Shown here piece by piece: positions 33,822 to 45,106 of a stretch of DNA of 64,000 bases (position 1 is its first letter; every line of letters starts with the position of its first letter). Under the pieces are notes generated by a model. It had not been told where the DNA came from, did not search any database, and worked only from the letters and a program-made list of their open reading frames with translations. The position numbers and the translations under genes were made by a program. This stretch comes from Planococcus citri (taxonomy: Eukaryota; Arthropoda; Insecta; Hemiptera; Pseudococcidae). The DNA lies in the NCBI RefSeq assembly GCF_950023065.1, contig NC_088677.1:89181469-89245468 (forward strand), in the 5' to 3' direction.

Positions 33822-34942
33822 GTAAAAACAAAAACAACTAAAAATTAAATCTTATTTTTATTTAAGACATCGGGTGTAATATGTAAATTACCGCTATAAA
33901 ATTGCAACGAGACGGCGCTGTAGGTACTCGAATATTGAATTTTAGCAGACCACAATTAGTTCATCATACGCGTCACCGTGGTCAAATTTCTGGAGGGGGA
34001 AAAGTACCCAGAGGTTGTTTATCAGATACAGTCAACTTCTTGCGACAGTGTTTTTTTGTTATCGTATTTATGCAAAAAAATGAAATAAAATGAAATGAAA
34101 TACTTACTATCGTTAGCGTATCTCCGACTACCCGAATTCATTGATGATGATTTCGAATTGTTCTGTAACCTCCGGCGTACTTTGTTTTTTTTCTCTCTCT
34201 TTTATTTTTAGAGAAAATTTCGAATTCGGACCGGTTGGACCGGCACAAAACGAATGGGTTACAAAAAAAAGTAAATCCGCATTCGTAGGTGCCGAATTTA
34301 ATTTTCAGCATACTCGCCACGCAAGGTTTATTTTTAGTAGTTTGCTTAAGCTGGAGAACCTGAATCCGCTGGAGGCTCATCACCGATCATTGCGGGGGAA
34401 GGGGGCGTCGTATAATGTAGGCTATAGACCAAAATTTCAGCCCTCCGAGTCAATTTATGAATTTACAAATTGTTTAACGGTCCTAAAAGTTGTGAAAGTG
34501 GTGCAGCGAGTACCTACTATTTTCTTGTACCATTATCACTTTTCGTAAAGTAGTTCTGCTTTTTTTTTCGATCAAACTTCGAATTTTCAATTTGTTCCTC
34601 CTCTTTTTGGAATTTTGAAAAAATTTCATTAGCTAGAACCTTGAAAGTGAAAACAGAATCGCAAATTGAAATGATAGAAATGACATTTTCTTGGGATGTT
34701 TGAAGATGACATTAGAAAAGCGAATAATCCCCCCCACCCCCCCGCCTTGGTTAAGCCGGTCTGTATATACTTCCTTGAATCTCACTTTCAAAAGATTTCA
34801 GGGCCACCATTTTCTGGGGGTTAAAAAAAGAACGCTTTGTTATGGTTTACTCGCGCGGTGGTAATGTTTCGTATTGAAAAATTGTGATCTCTGGTATTTT
34901 TCCCGTAAGGGCGAAGTTGAATACAAAGTTGCAGCGAAAATA

Positions 34943-35714
34943 TCGCACCTTGGGAGTAATAAGGTTACATCTCAAAAAAGTGGAATTTTACAGGAGAGTG
35001 ATTTTCTTTTTTTTTAAAAACTTGATTCATTATTTTTATCAACTTATAATTATTAATTGTGAGGAATGAATAGCATCTCTTTTTAAAGAACCGGTATCCT
35101 ACCTTCATTTAGCATAAGAACACTTTGAAAAATAAAATCTTAAAGAGGAATTATTTCAATGTTTGGAAAACATTTTGAGTTATAACCTTTCATTAAAGTT
35201 GATGTGGAGGCGCCAAAAAAAATTTCATGATAACAAAGTTGTAGAGAATTAAATTTCCAATCGACCTAATGTCGTTAGTTTTTTTCTAGAGTGCTTAGTT
35301 TTTGAGTTTTTCTCAAAAAACTAAAATTCATTATATGTGCAAATTCATTTTTCTGAAAAATTACCAATTTAAAGAAATGTTTCCATTTGGTACAAACCAA
35401 TAAAAAATGCACTCGTTGTGACTATTTCTAACTGACAAACATTCAAAACAATCAAAACTATTTGTTAACACTTTGTATGTACGAAATTTGCTCAAAAAAG
35501 GTGGAGTTTTTTGAGAAGTACCCTTATAACTCCAAACAACTTGCAATGTTGTTGGGATTTTGAGTTAGGCCGTTTGCGTTGTTTACAAGATCTAGATAAT
35601 GTACCCAACTCAAAGTGTTATTTTTGGTTGAGGGGGGTCATACAAACTCCAAAAATGCAAAAATGTCAAAATCAATTTTTTTCGAGATGTAACCTTATTA
35701 CTCCCGAGGTGCGA
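34943..35714. mobile_element. TIR element inserted in the gene 3 intron
   Basis: The ends are inverted TCGCACC(T/C)(T/C)GGGAGTAATA repeats extending about 36 bp. TA lies outside at 34941-34942 and 35715-35716. Gene 1's intron has the uninterrupted sequence (GCGAAAATATGATGTGG near 9071-9087), giving an empty site to within one base. No coding capacity over 772 bp. Confidence 0.85.
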
Positions 35715-35855
35715 TAGATGTGGTGGCCAGGCACCTTACCTATTCACAGAGAGGGAGGGGGTACCCTGTTCCATGTTGCTCCCGTTCTACCTACTCTTGG
35801 GTACTATCGACATGCAAACGCAAATATTTACCATTTCATTTTTTTTATTACACAG

Positions 35856-37814
35856 GGTTCCGCTGATGCAGATTCTAATAAAACTACGAGTAATGAAACA
35901 TTTTTTCTGGATAAATTGCCGAGTAATGACTTTGAAAAAACTCTGATTGGCTTCAATCATCTTTTCGTGGATAAGACTATGTTTATTGCTGAGTTGATTA
36001 ATCTGCAAAAAGAATGCGATCTTATCAGCCGTCCTTCACGCTGGGGGAAGACTTTTAATATGCTGACGACCGCCTGTTTCTTTGATATTCCTCATTTCGA
36101 TGATGGCTCAGTGGATGAGTACAAACGAAACATGACCAAGTCATTGTTTGTAGGTGGATCGACAATTGCAATTCGGAAACCAGAAATGGAACCAACTCTG
36201 ATAAAAACGAAACCGCTGAAAATTTCCAAAGTGGAAAGCGCTATGAGGGAAATGGGACGTCATCCGACGATACTCCTTACCTTTAGTGAATTCGGAAACA
36301 CATTTGACGAATTTATCCAGGAATTTGCTGGGCAAATAAGCAGAATCATTTCTAGTAAACATTATGACTCATTTTTAGCGAAGCACTGTGAACGATCTGG
36401 ATTCCTAAGGGAATGTCATGAACTTCTGTCCAGTACCAAAGAACAACTTGCCGGAAATCTCTATTTATTGAAACATAGCATTGAAATATTGATTGCTCTA
36501 CTAACGAGCCATTTCAACTCAAAAACTGTAGTATTAATCGACGAGTACGATGTTCCATTGAACCGGATGATTTGCGACGATGCGGATTTTAGCCAGACTG
36601 TCAACTTTTTGGAAGGTCTGTTCACTCGTACATTCAGAGGTAACACGCACGCCAATATATACAGCGGTGTCGTGACTGGTATTCTGCAGTTTTCCAGAGC
36701 CAGACTGTCAACCGGGTTGGCAGTTTGCGCATTTAGCAGTGTACTACATGACAGATATAGGGCGCATTTCGGCTTCACCGAGACAGAGGTGCAAACACTA
36801 CTTGAAAAAAATGCCGGATATCCGCTGGAAATGGCCGAACTGAAAACCTGGTATGACGGTTACGTGTTTGGGCAATACCGTATGTACAACCCTCTGTCGA
36901 TTCGTGCCAGCTTCGAATCTAATCAAACAGACTCCTATTGGATTGAAAGCGTCCCATTCGGCCTTAATGTCAAACATGAGAATTCGCCTCTTCGCAGACC
37001 ATTCATGGCTGATGAGTATCAACGTTGTATTCAGAAATTGTTTGTTAGCGGCTTGTTAGCTAATCTCAGGTCAGACATAGAGTACACGGATGCTGCCACA
37101 CCCACAGACACGGACGATTTTCTATCCGCTTTAACATCAATGGGATATACGACGGCGTGTCAACCAACATCTGGAGCACATTATTACAATGTATGGATTC
37201 CTAATGAGGAAGTTCGCGATACATTTAAAGAATTGCTCCTACTATGGACGAAAAAACATACGAAGAACTACTTTGATGATATGGACAGGGTCAAGGTCCT
37301 CGGTAAAATTTTGAATAGTTTTATGCAGAAAAATGTGACCCTAATTGAAGAGAATTTGTCTACGCTCCAGTCAGCCATCAACGAAACAACTGATACGAAA
37401 TACCATTGTGACGTTATTTTCGCATTATTGGTCACATTTTGTGATGCTTGGGACGTGCAACGTAGTTTCGATGACGTAATATCCATCGCAGAAAAATTAC
37501 AATTTCACTGCCACATTGCAGTGAGCTTGAAGCCAACTCGTCATCATCCTGATCCTATAACAGCTCATATCATGGTGAATGGAAATGCCACCGCCTTACA
37601 TGAAAAGTGCGTAGTCAGACGTCTCTTGAATAAAGTGGTAAAACTAGGTGTGAAGAAATCGTTCAAGACTGCAATCCAGCTTTGGATTGATACTAAAGTT
37701 GCCCATGCTACAACGAGCGGTTGCGATTGGGTGCAGTTCGTTCTGATTTACGTCGGCAGAAAGCTGTGGGGAATGTTCAACTGTACAAATTCAGCTACTA
37801 AGATTATAAAATAG
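35856..37814 (+). CDS. Gene 3 main exon, secreted AAA-ATPase-like protein (intact)
   Basis: The exon starts after TTACACAG at 35855. It has 652 codons and ends at TAG, giving a 675-residue precursor with the signal exon. Motifs: LFVDKTMF, P-loop RPSRWGKT (82-89), LIDEYD with D252 and E253, SGVVTGILQFSR, HFGFTETEVQTLLE, LKTWYDGYVFGQYRMYNP and SYWIES. All NTPase positions visible in the family are intact. The C-terminus (KKSFKTAI, TKVAHAT, IYVGRKLWGMF) is shared with gene 4 and differs from genes 2, 5 and 6, so the tail was exchanged between subgroups. Only about 75 bp separate the stop codon from the 3' end of an antisense LINE, so the native 3' UTR has probably been displaced or shortened. 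Confidence 0.88.
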   Translation, partial: GSADADSNKTTSNETFFLDKLPSNDFEKTLIGFNHLFVDKTMFIAELINLQKECDLISRPSRWGKTFNMLTTACFFDIPHFDDGSVDEYKRNMTKSLFVGGSTIAIRKPEMEPTLIKTKPLKISKVESAMREMGRHPTILLTFSEFGNTFDEFIQEFAGQISRIISSKHYDSFLAKHCERSGFLRECHELLSSTKEQLAGNLYLLKHSIEILIALLTSHFNSKTVVLIDEYDVPLNRMICDDADFSQTVNFLEGLFTRTFRGNTHANIYSGVVTGILQFSRARLSTGLAVCAFSSVLHDRYRAHFGFTETEVQTLLEKNAGYPLEMAELKTWYDGYVFGQYRMYNPLSIRASFESNQTDSYWIESVPFGLNVKHENSPLRRPFMADEYQRCIQKLFVSGLLANLRSDIEYTDAATPTDTDDFLSALTSMGYTTACQPTSGAHYYNVWIPNEEVRDTFKELLLLWTKKHTKNYFDDMDRVKVLGKILNSFMQKNVTLIEENLSTLQSAINETTDTKYHCDVIFALLVTFCDAWDVQRSFDDVISIAEKLQFHCHIAVSLKPTRHHPDPITAHIMVNGNATALHEKCVVRRLLNKVVKLGVKKSFKTAIQLWIDTKVAHATTSGCDWVQFVLIYVGRKLWGMFNCTNSATKIIK

Positions 37815-37944
37815 GTAGGCGATATAGATTCAATAGAGAAGAGTGCGCGATGAATTTAATCATAGCGTCTGGCTAAAGACGAAAACACAGTCGTTGTCGT
37901 CGTCGTAGTCGCGCTCCTTTACAGGAGATAGCGTATACTTCCAT

Positions 37945-38418
37945 CTATATCAGCGGGTTTCTAGCGTATCTGATAGTTTCTTTCAGGGTGTTACAGGGAG
38001 AGTTGGCCGGTGAGTTTGTTGTTAACATCTCGGATCGTTTCCTCCCTCTTGTAGTTCTTCCTTGAATTTTCCCCTGTACCACTAGCATGAAAATACCATT
38101 TTCTCGTATTTCATGAGCTAGATACTTTAGCTTTCTATTCTTTATATCTTCTATTACGACTTTCCGCTCCTCTCCTATTCTTGCTAATACTTCCTGGTTG
38201 GTAATGAAGTCCTTCCATGAGATCCGTAGTAGCCTTCGATAGCACCACATCTCAAAAGCAGATATTTTCTTCTCGCATTCTGCACTCATGGTCCATGTTT
38301 CACAGGAATACTTCAGAACAGTCCATACGTAGCATCTCATAATTCTCTTTCTCAGAGCTAGACTCATCGTTCGATTTCCCAGCACATTGGCTAGGTTGTT
38401 AAAGGCGCTTTTTGCCAT
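37945..38418 (-). pseudogene. RTE-like LINE C-terminal region
   Basis: 157 residues with RIMRCYVWTVLKYSCETWTM and a basic TTRGRKRSEML end, the region after the RT palm. It is out of frame with the RT part at 38485-40216; the missing VNQFTYLG-type junction lies in between. Confidence 0.8.
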
Positions 38419-38484
38419 TCCAATCCGTGATTTAATTTTTCTTTATGATCTCTACCATCATTATTTATCAGCGCTCCAAGGTAC

Positions 38485-40216
38485 CTATGTGAATTGATTT
38501 ACATTTTCAATTTCTTGAGTTCCAATGTTGATTTTGACCTCCTTGAAGTCTCCTTTTGTAAATCTCATCACCTTGGTCTTGCCTGCATTTATTTTCATTC
38601 CATATTTTAATCCAGCACTGTTAATTTGGTTGATCATTTTCTGCATCTGCGCTTCTGTTTCAGCAAGGATCACTTTGTCATCTGCATAGCTTATTTCGTT
38701 TATTCTCTTGCCGTTGATCTTGAATCCCATTTGTTTGATTCGCGCTTCTCTCATTATTTCTTCTGCGTACACGTTGAACAGCCTAGGTGAGAGGGGGCAT
38801 CCTTGTCTCACACCTCTCTTTATACCACATCTATTCTCCGAGTACTCAGTTCCAAACTTGATATTTGCGCTCTGCTCCCAGTACAAGTTCTTGATTATCC
38901 GCAGGTCTTTGTCATCAATATTGTATTTCTTCAGGATCTCCAGCATCCTCTCATGGTTGACACGATCAAATGCTTTTTCATAGTCGACAAAGCAAGCAAT
39001 AATTTCCCTGTTTGCATTCAGTGCTCTTTGGATGATCACTTTCAGCAGGGCAATTGCGTCTCTCGTCCCTTTTTTTGCTACAAAGCCATATTGTGTTTCG
39101 CTTAGATTTTTGTCTATCTTCTTTTCAATTCTGGCATTCATGATGGATAGTAGTAGCTTTAGAGCATGGCTCATTAATGCGATGGTTCTATATTCAGAGC
39201 ATTTTTGCGAGTTATTTTTCTTCGGTATTGGTACAAAATTTACTGCTTTGAAGTCCTTAGGCAGTGTACCTTCATTGTATATCTCATTTATAATCTTCAG
39301 CAGTTCTTTTTCGTACTCAGGTGTTAGATGTTTAATCAAGTCTACTGGTATGAGATCTTCCCCCACTGCTTTGTGGTTTCTGGCTCTCTTCACCGCATTT
39401 CTCAGCTCCCACATTTCGATTCGTGGTGCCTCCTCTGTGGATGAAACTTCCAATTGAGCCAGACATGTGTCATCTCCATACAGTTCCTGTATGTAGCTGA
39501 TCCAGACCTCTTCTGTTTCTTGATTGTTAACACAATACTTTCCATCTTTTCTTCGCATGTATGCTATTCCACTTCTCCTTTTCTTATGGGCAGCCATCAT
39601 CTGCTTCACTTTGGTATGCATTTCTCTAGAGTTGTGTCTTTTCTCCAGTTCTACTACTTCTCGACACTTCTCCTCATACCATTCATTTTTGGCCATTCTG
39701 CACATTCCCATGATCTTGTGATTTAGTTCTGTGTATTCACTACTTGGTCTGTTTGCATTCTTTCGTTCTTCCATCAGATCCAGTATCTCTTGAGTTATCC
39801 ATGGTTTATGTTTTCTTTTATCTTTGAGTGGAATAGACTTTTCTGCTGCTGTTTTAACCTTTCGCTTCCATTCTTGCCACTTTTCTTCAATACCTTGTTC
39901 TTCTTCCAACTTGTCTTCCTTTTGTTTTTCCAGTTCTTCTCGGAATTTCTTCTGCACATGCTTTGATTTGATCTTTGCAATGTCAAGTTGTTGGTATTGT
40001 TCTTTGCTCTTCTTCTGGCTCTTCATGACTATCTGGCATTTTGCAGCCAGTAGCTTATGGTCAGTGTTGCAGTCAGCACCAGAGTATGTATGACAGTTCT
40101 TCACTATGTTCTTGAATCTTCCTTTTACAAGAATGTAGTCTATCTGGTTTCTGGCTCGATCTCCAGGACTGACCCATGTGTATAATAATCTTCTTGCATG
40201 TTGTTTGAACCAGGTA
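38485..40216 (-). pseudogene. RTE-like LINE reverse transcriptase
   Basis: About 576 residues covering the end of the endonuclease (WVSPGDRARNQIDYILV), a linker and the RT. Motifs: EDLIPVDLIKHL, ETQYGFVAKKGTRDAI, CFVDYEKAFDRVNHERM, RGVRQGCPLSPRLFN and the catalytic ISYADDKV. No internal stop. The N-terminal side is cut by the MITE at 40217. Removing the MITE and one TA fuses ICN to TWFKQH in frame with the endonuclease piece. Confidence 0.88.
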
Positions 40217-40821
40217 AGGTGCACCGAGGCAAGTCAGAATGATTTTTCGCAATTTCAACTTTGACCAGCTGTTACTCCCCTTCTAATGAACCAATATGGA
40301 TCAAATTTATTATGTAGGTTCCCATAAGGGTTTTCAACCTATGATAAAAATTTGAGCGCGATTGACACAGTAGCTTTCGCTCAGTGGAATAAAATATAAA
40401 CTGTCCTGACTTTCCCCAATTGGGGGAAGTCAGAACAGGCTAAACTTTGCAGAGGCGTAGATCACAAACCAAGTGTCCTAGAGAAATTGCACAGAAACAA
40501 AATTGTAGAGAATTTAATTCTCTTTGAGATCACTCCCATCAGATTTTCACTAGGACGCACGGTTCGTCCGCTATATGCGAAAAACTAAGAAATAGAAAGT
40601 CTGTATTTTAGACCAAATTCAAAATAAGTTCAAAACAACAACAAAATACAATTGAACCAAAGACATCTAAAATGAAACTGAATCGCGAAAATTTTTATGC
40701 CGTGATGAAGTAGGGGTAGTACCCTCAAGTCACCTTTAGTGGCACTTCGCCAGATATAAACCTCTAGGCGCTAGAGCAAGTTTTCTAACTTACCCCGAAT
40801 TCAACTTCCCCCGGTGCACCT
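40217..40821. mobile_element. 605-bp MITE in the RTE-like LINE, TA target
   Basis: The ends are inverted AGGTGCACCG repeats followed by GGG(G/C)AAGT. TA at 40215-40216 and 40822-40823 is the target duplication. Deleting the element plus one TA restores the LINE open frame across the site, so the boundaries are exact. No coding capacity. Confidence 0.9.
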
Positions 40822-41410
40822 TATTGCATATTATTAGATCGTGTCTTTCTGCGAACTCTATGAGCATTTCTCCTCTTTCATTCTGCTCTCCAAGTGCGTG
40901 CTTCCCTGCCACTTGGCTACCATGATCATTCCCGACTTTGGCATTGAAGTCTCCCATCAAAAACACAACATCATTGTTTTTTGAGCAGTTCATTACTTCT
41001 TCTAGGTCATTGTAGAAGTTATTGATTTCTGTTGTACTGCTTTCTGCTGTTGGCGCAAAAACTTGAATTATCACAATTGGTTTTGGCTTGACCTCCAATC
41101 TCACAAATATTATCCTCTCTGATTTTGGAATTATGGCACTGATTTTATTGCTGATTCTGGTATGTATTAATATACCCACACCTAGTTCGTGTGCGTCTTT
41201 TCCAGCGTAGATCATTTCATAATCCTTATCTACCCGGTTTCTGCCATTTCCAGTCCATCGGGTCTCACTTATTCCTAATACGTCGATTTTTAATCTCCTG
41301 GCTTCCTTGATTACATTGGCAAGTTGTCCAATTTTATACAAGGTTCTTACGTTCCAGGTTGCGACGTTGATGTTGTTCCTCCTTGTTTTAACTCCACGTA
41401 TTCTTAGCAC
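40822..41410 (-). pseudogene. RTE-like LINE endonuclease domain
   Basis: About 196 residues: NVATWNVRTLYKIGQL, VLGISETRWTGNG, GILIHTRIS, VFLMGDFNAKVG and the end EFAERHDLIICN. These are the conserved Asn, Glu and Asp-Asn positions of LINE-type endonucleases. Its normal continuation into RT is cut only by the MITE. Confidence 0.88.
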
Positions 41411-41942
41411 CCTATCCGGCTGCCTTGGCGGATGAGGATCAGCCTAATGGAGACTTAGGGCCATTGCTGAATTGATATCCATATAATTCTAGGGAGATAT
41501 AATGGTGTTGGTTTCCCGTTGCCTTCCACCATGGTTTTCTGTTGCGGTTTGCTCCCTTAGCTGAATGTGCCAGTTTTTAGGCGCTGGTATTCGCCTTCTC
41601 ACTCTGAAGCCCTTGAGCTTCCCTGGGGCTGGAACAAGTGAGTTGTTGGTGTTCTGCAGCTGTTATGCATTCTTATTTGTAATCTGGTATTTATGTAGAG
41701 GTTTGGCCTTCAGCTTGCCACTCCTCCCAGTCATTCCACATACTGGAGAATTCTGCTTTGGCCATGTTTATCGATTCCGAGTCCATCGAACAGCAACATG
41801 TTACCACCCCGCACGACGTGGACGCGCAGAATACCCCTGGTGTTGTCTTCGCCTTCTCATCTATCCTCGGGGACTGGCTCCTCTTGATGATCCGAGCTAC
41901 TACCTAGAGACTACCTCTAGCGACAACAACCTGTGCCCTCGC

Positions 41943-42253
41943 GAGATAGACTAAGAATAGGCCACACAAAAATTACTCATAACCACTTATACCAAAAAGA
42001 ACTAAAACCCCCATGCCAATTTTGCAGAAACGAACCCACGTCCATTCAACACATACTTTTCAACTGCCCCCAACTAAAACAAAACAGACTTACACTACAA
42101 ATAAAAGAAAACCCACCTGCTATCCCTAACGAACCCTGTGAAATACAAAAATTCATCTCCCTAATAAAAAACATCGACCTCACAAACCAAATCTAACCCC
42201 TCCCCCGTACGGGTGTAATAATCTTGTAATTATAAACACCCAAAAAAAAAAAT
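41943..42253 (+). mobile_element. 3' end of an I-like LINE (zinc-knuckle tail and poly-A)
   Basis: The + strand encodes RDRLRIGHTKITH, CQFCRNEP and TSIQHILFNCPQ, the Cys/His-containing tail after RNase H in I-type LINEs, ending in TAA near 42196. GGTGTAATAATCTTGTAATTAT and a poly-A run follow, matching the 3' end of the LINE at 30.57-32.86 kb. The 5' rest is missing where the RTE-like LINE begins. Confidence 0.85.
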
Positions 42254-42255
42254 CA

Positions 42256-43570
42256 TTGGAAAAGTGGTTTTAGGCATATTCCCTCATTAATACCGTAAGT
42301 TTTGTTTTGTCCGGTGATTGTAAAACAGAAACAAAATAAAAAATTCACAAAATGTGGCATTTCATAGTAAAACTTCGATGGAAATATCAAAACATCTTTT
42401 TTTTTTGGCATGATGTTATAACAACGATTTTTTTTTCATGTAAAGGAATTGGTAGTTATTTTTGTCAATTTAAGTAATCGTTTTTTATCATTTCGTATTC
42501 ATTCTTATGTTTTGTTCATCCAGTTTTTATGTTAGGTATAGATATCTTTCTGTTTTGTTTTTGTTCATTGGTTATTTAGTTTTTTCGAAATTATTATTTT
42601 TATTCTTACGTTTTTTATTCAACTTTGAGTTTTGACGAATCTATGATTTTATCTATATTCTCATTAATAAACTCGCCAAAATTATTTTCAAGTTGATTTA
42701 ATTTGTTCTTCACGATTGTCCTGATGCCACGCTTCATGGCGGACGTCATAAAGCGTGGCATCAGGACTATCGTGAAGAACAAATTAAATCAACTTAAAAA
42801 TAATTTTGGCGAGTTTATTAATGAGAATATAGATAAAATCATAGATTCGTCAAAACTCAAAGTTGAAACATTTGTGAACGCTTCGACATCGAGCCTTGTA
42901 AAGAGTAAGAAATTGAAATTTAAGTATATGGTATACGGGTGTCATCATTGGAAAAGTGGTTTTAAGCATATTTCCTCATTAATACCTCAAGTTTTGTTTT
43001 GTCCGGTGATTATAGAACAGAAACAGAATTAAAAATTCACAAAATCTGGCATTTCACAGTGAAACTTTGGTGGAAATAAGTACCAAAATTTTTTTTTTTT
43101 TGGCACGATGTTACGAAAACGAATTTTTTTCATGTAAAACAATATTGGTAGTTATTTTTGCCAATTTAAGTAATCGTTTTTTATCGTTTCATATTCATTC
43201 TTATGTTTTGTGTACCTATCCTGTTTTTATGTTATAAGTAGATATCTTTCTGTTTTTTTTTTTTTTTTGTTTATTGGTTATTTAGGAATTTGAAATTATT
43301 ATTTTTATTCTTATGTTTTTTTATTTTTGTTGTTGTTTTGTTTTGTGTGCGTGTGTGTTTCTTATTATTATTTTTTTTTTATTTGCAGTTATAAGTATGA
43401 CATCTTTTTTGCTCAGTGAATAGTTTTTGAAGAGAATTACATATACTTTCTTTCATGTTATAACGACAAATTGTCCACATTTTTTGTTCGTCCACTCGTG
43501 TACATATATACCCCTGCTATGGGGTTAAGGACAATCATCATTTGAATGATTCGTGATGACTTTTTTCAAA
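42256..43570 (+). pseudogene. Detached C-terminal tail and 3' UTR of the gene family, with palindrome
   Basis: At 42742-43000 the + strand reads GIRTIVKNKLNQLK, then FINENIDKIIDSSK, then KVETFVNASTSSLV, matching the second coding piece after gene 4 (48.6-49.0 kb). An inverted copy of the same coding sequence lies immediately before it (about 42636-42738), forming a head-to-head palindrome centred near 42739. On both sides are copies of the family 3' UTR (TTGTTTTGTCCGGTGATT, then GGCAxxATGTTA), also seen after gene 2. No ATPase core is present. It is a remnant of a lost member or of gene 3's original 3' end. Confidence 0.75.
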
Positions 43571-44202
43571 ATTATACCTAGTAAATTGTGGGTTTTGCGA
43601 AGTACGCGCCTTCTTCACTTCACTTCACTTCAGGAGACAGGCATGGCATAAAAAGTATTGATTTTCAGTTTTGAAAGTTCTTCCAATAGGTCAAAATTGT
43701 CGGAAACCATCTGCTGGCGCTTTGTCGCAAAAAATCTCTTTTGAACGCGATTTCGTTTTGTTTTGTTTTTTTTTTTGTTTCTCCAACATCAAAATTTGAA
43801 CACAATAATGTTGAAAGTACGATTTTTAAAATCATTTCAACGGGGTTTTTCATCGCACAAACTGTTAAAATTTTTTATCACATCATTTACAACAGCTGAT
43901 GCAGAACCAAAATTCATCGCAATTCTTTGCAGTAAGTATCGAAGTTACAGGCGATAATTGATCAAAAATCTCGGAACAAATTTTTAAACTCGCCACAAAA
44001 TTCAATGCGAGTATTCTTATTTACAAACCTGTAGCACTTGAAGAAATTGATTCTGGAGACGTATTTTCATCTTTTGAAATAATGTAGTTTCTGAACACAT
44101 TTCAAGTTCCTCAAAGCAGTTCAATTTGCAGAAATTAATAGCCAACAATATTACGTTTAAAAATCTATAAAATTAAAATTCTGTAGGGCAAAATGTTGTT
44201 AC
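43571..44202. other. Gene-free sequence
   Basis: No gene recognised. A short CTTCA repeat lies at 43612-43632. Confidence 0.4.
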
Positions 44203-45106
44203 AGGGTCATTCCATGTCAACTCAACCAAAAACATGTGATTTTGAAAGTCATGTCTTTTGATTTTGCTCAAATTTTTTTACAATGTTTACCCACCCAATA
44301 AGTAAGAAACCCGCAATCAGTTTGGTGCCAGTCCCCTCAGGGGGCGGTTGGGGGGGCCTTCCATTATTTTCACATTGTCTCGAGGTACTCAACTTCAGCA
44401 GCCCATTCCTCCAAAACTATGATACTTTGATCAAAACTGATTTCACAAGCACCCCCGCCCCCATTTTGGATGAAACTTAAAAAAAAAAAATTACCTCACC
44501 CATGGCCACCAGAACCTTCCCCAATTGGTAAAAGTCCAAAGAGTATCAAAAATCTGACGTCATGTTCGTGTTAAGCGTAACCAAAAACATACAATTCGAT
44601 ATATCACACATGTCCCAGATTTTTTTGAAAGTTATGCTCAACTTTGGGGGAGGGGGTGCTCCTTCAACATTAGAAGATCCTATCTCAAAAATTGAATGTT
44701 TCTAAAAAGCATCAAAAGACATCTATGGAAATTTTTTCAGAATTTTAAATGGTAGCTCCCTCTTACAGCTTCCATTTGAAGTTTGGACTTTCAAATGGAA
44801 GTTAAACTTTCATCTTTTGAAAATTTTAAAATGGTTAAAAAGTTCAATGTGAAATGCCCTTTCGAACTGTGACATCAGTTTTAATCAAAGTATCAGAGCT
44901 TCTGAGGTACGCGCTTCTGATATTGAGTACCTCGAGCCAATGTGAAAATAATTGAAGCCCCCTCCTCCCACCACCTGAGGGGGCTGGGACCCCAAACTGA
45001 TTGCGGGTTTCCAACTTATTGTGTGGGTAGACATTGTAAAAAAAATTTGAGTGAAGTCGAAGGACATAACTCTAAAATGTTGGTTGAGTTGAGGTAGAAT
45101 GACCTA
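44203..45106. repeat. Fold-back element upstream of gene 4
   Basis: The ends read AGG(G)TCATTC(C/T)A inward and continue into CTCAACCAA. The arms (44203-44440 and 44870-45106) mirror each other, including CCCCTCAGGGGGCGG/CCACCTGAGGGGGC. The loop carries CCTCACCCATGGCC and GACGTCA blocks shared with the copies at 27.7, 52.8 and 59.8 kb. No coding evidence. Confidence 0.7.

Larger units (their letters stand above)
37890..41940 (-). mobile_element. RTE-like LINE, nearly full-length, split by a MITE
   Basis: On the minus strand it holds an apurinic-type endonuclease (NVATWNVRTLYK, GISETRW, MGDFNAKVG) and a reverse transcriptase (RGVRQGCPLSPRLFN, ISYADDK). A noncoding 5' part covers about 41411-41940. 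The 3' end, left on the + strand, finishes in CGT/ACG units near 37.89 kb. The coding region is broken by one MITE (40217-40821) and by a frame change near 38.42-38.48 kb. Apart from these it is long and clean, so this is a fairly young copy. Assignment to an RTE-like clade is from motif style only. It lies antisense just beyond gene 3. Confidence 0.88.

Noticed and set aside
34141..34548. 135-codon open frame inside the gene 3 intron
   Set aside because: It lies between well-supported splice sites, and the aligned introns of genes 1 and 2 do not keep the frame.
38708..40093. Several + strand open frames of 60-140 codons
   Set aside because: They are antisense to the clearly coding reverse transcriptase on the minus strand.
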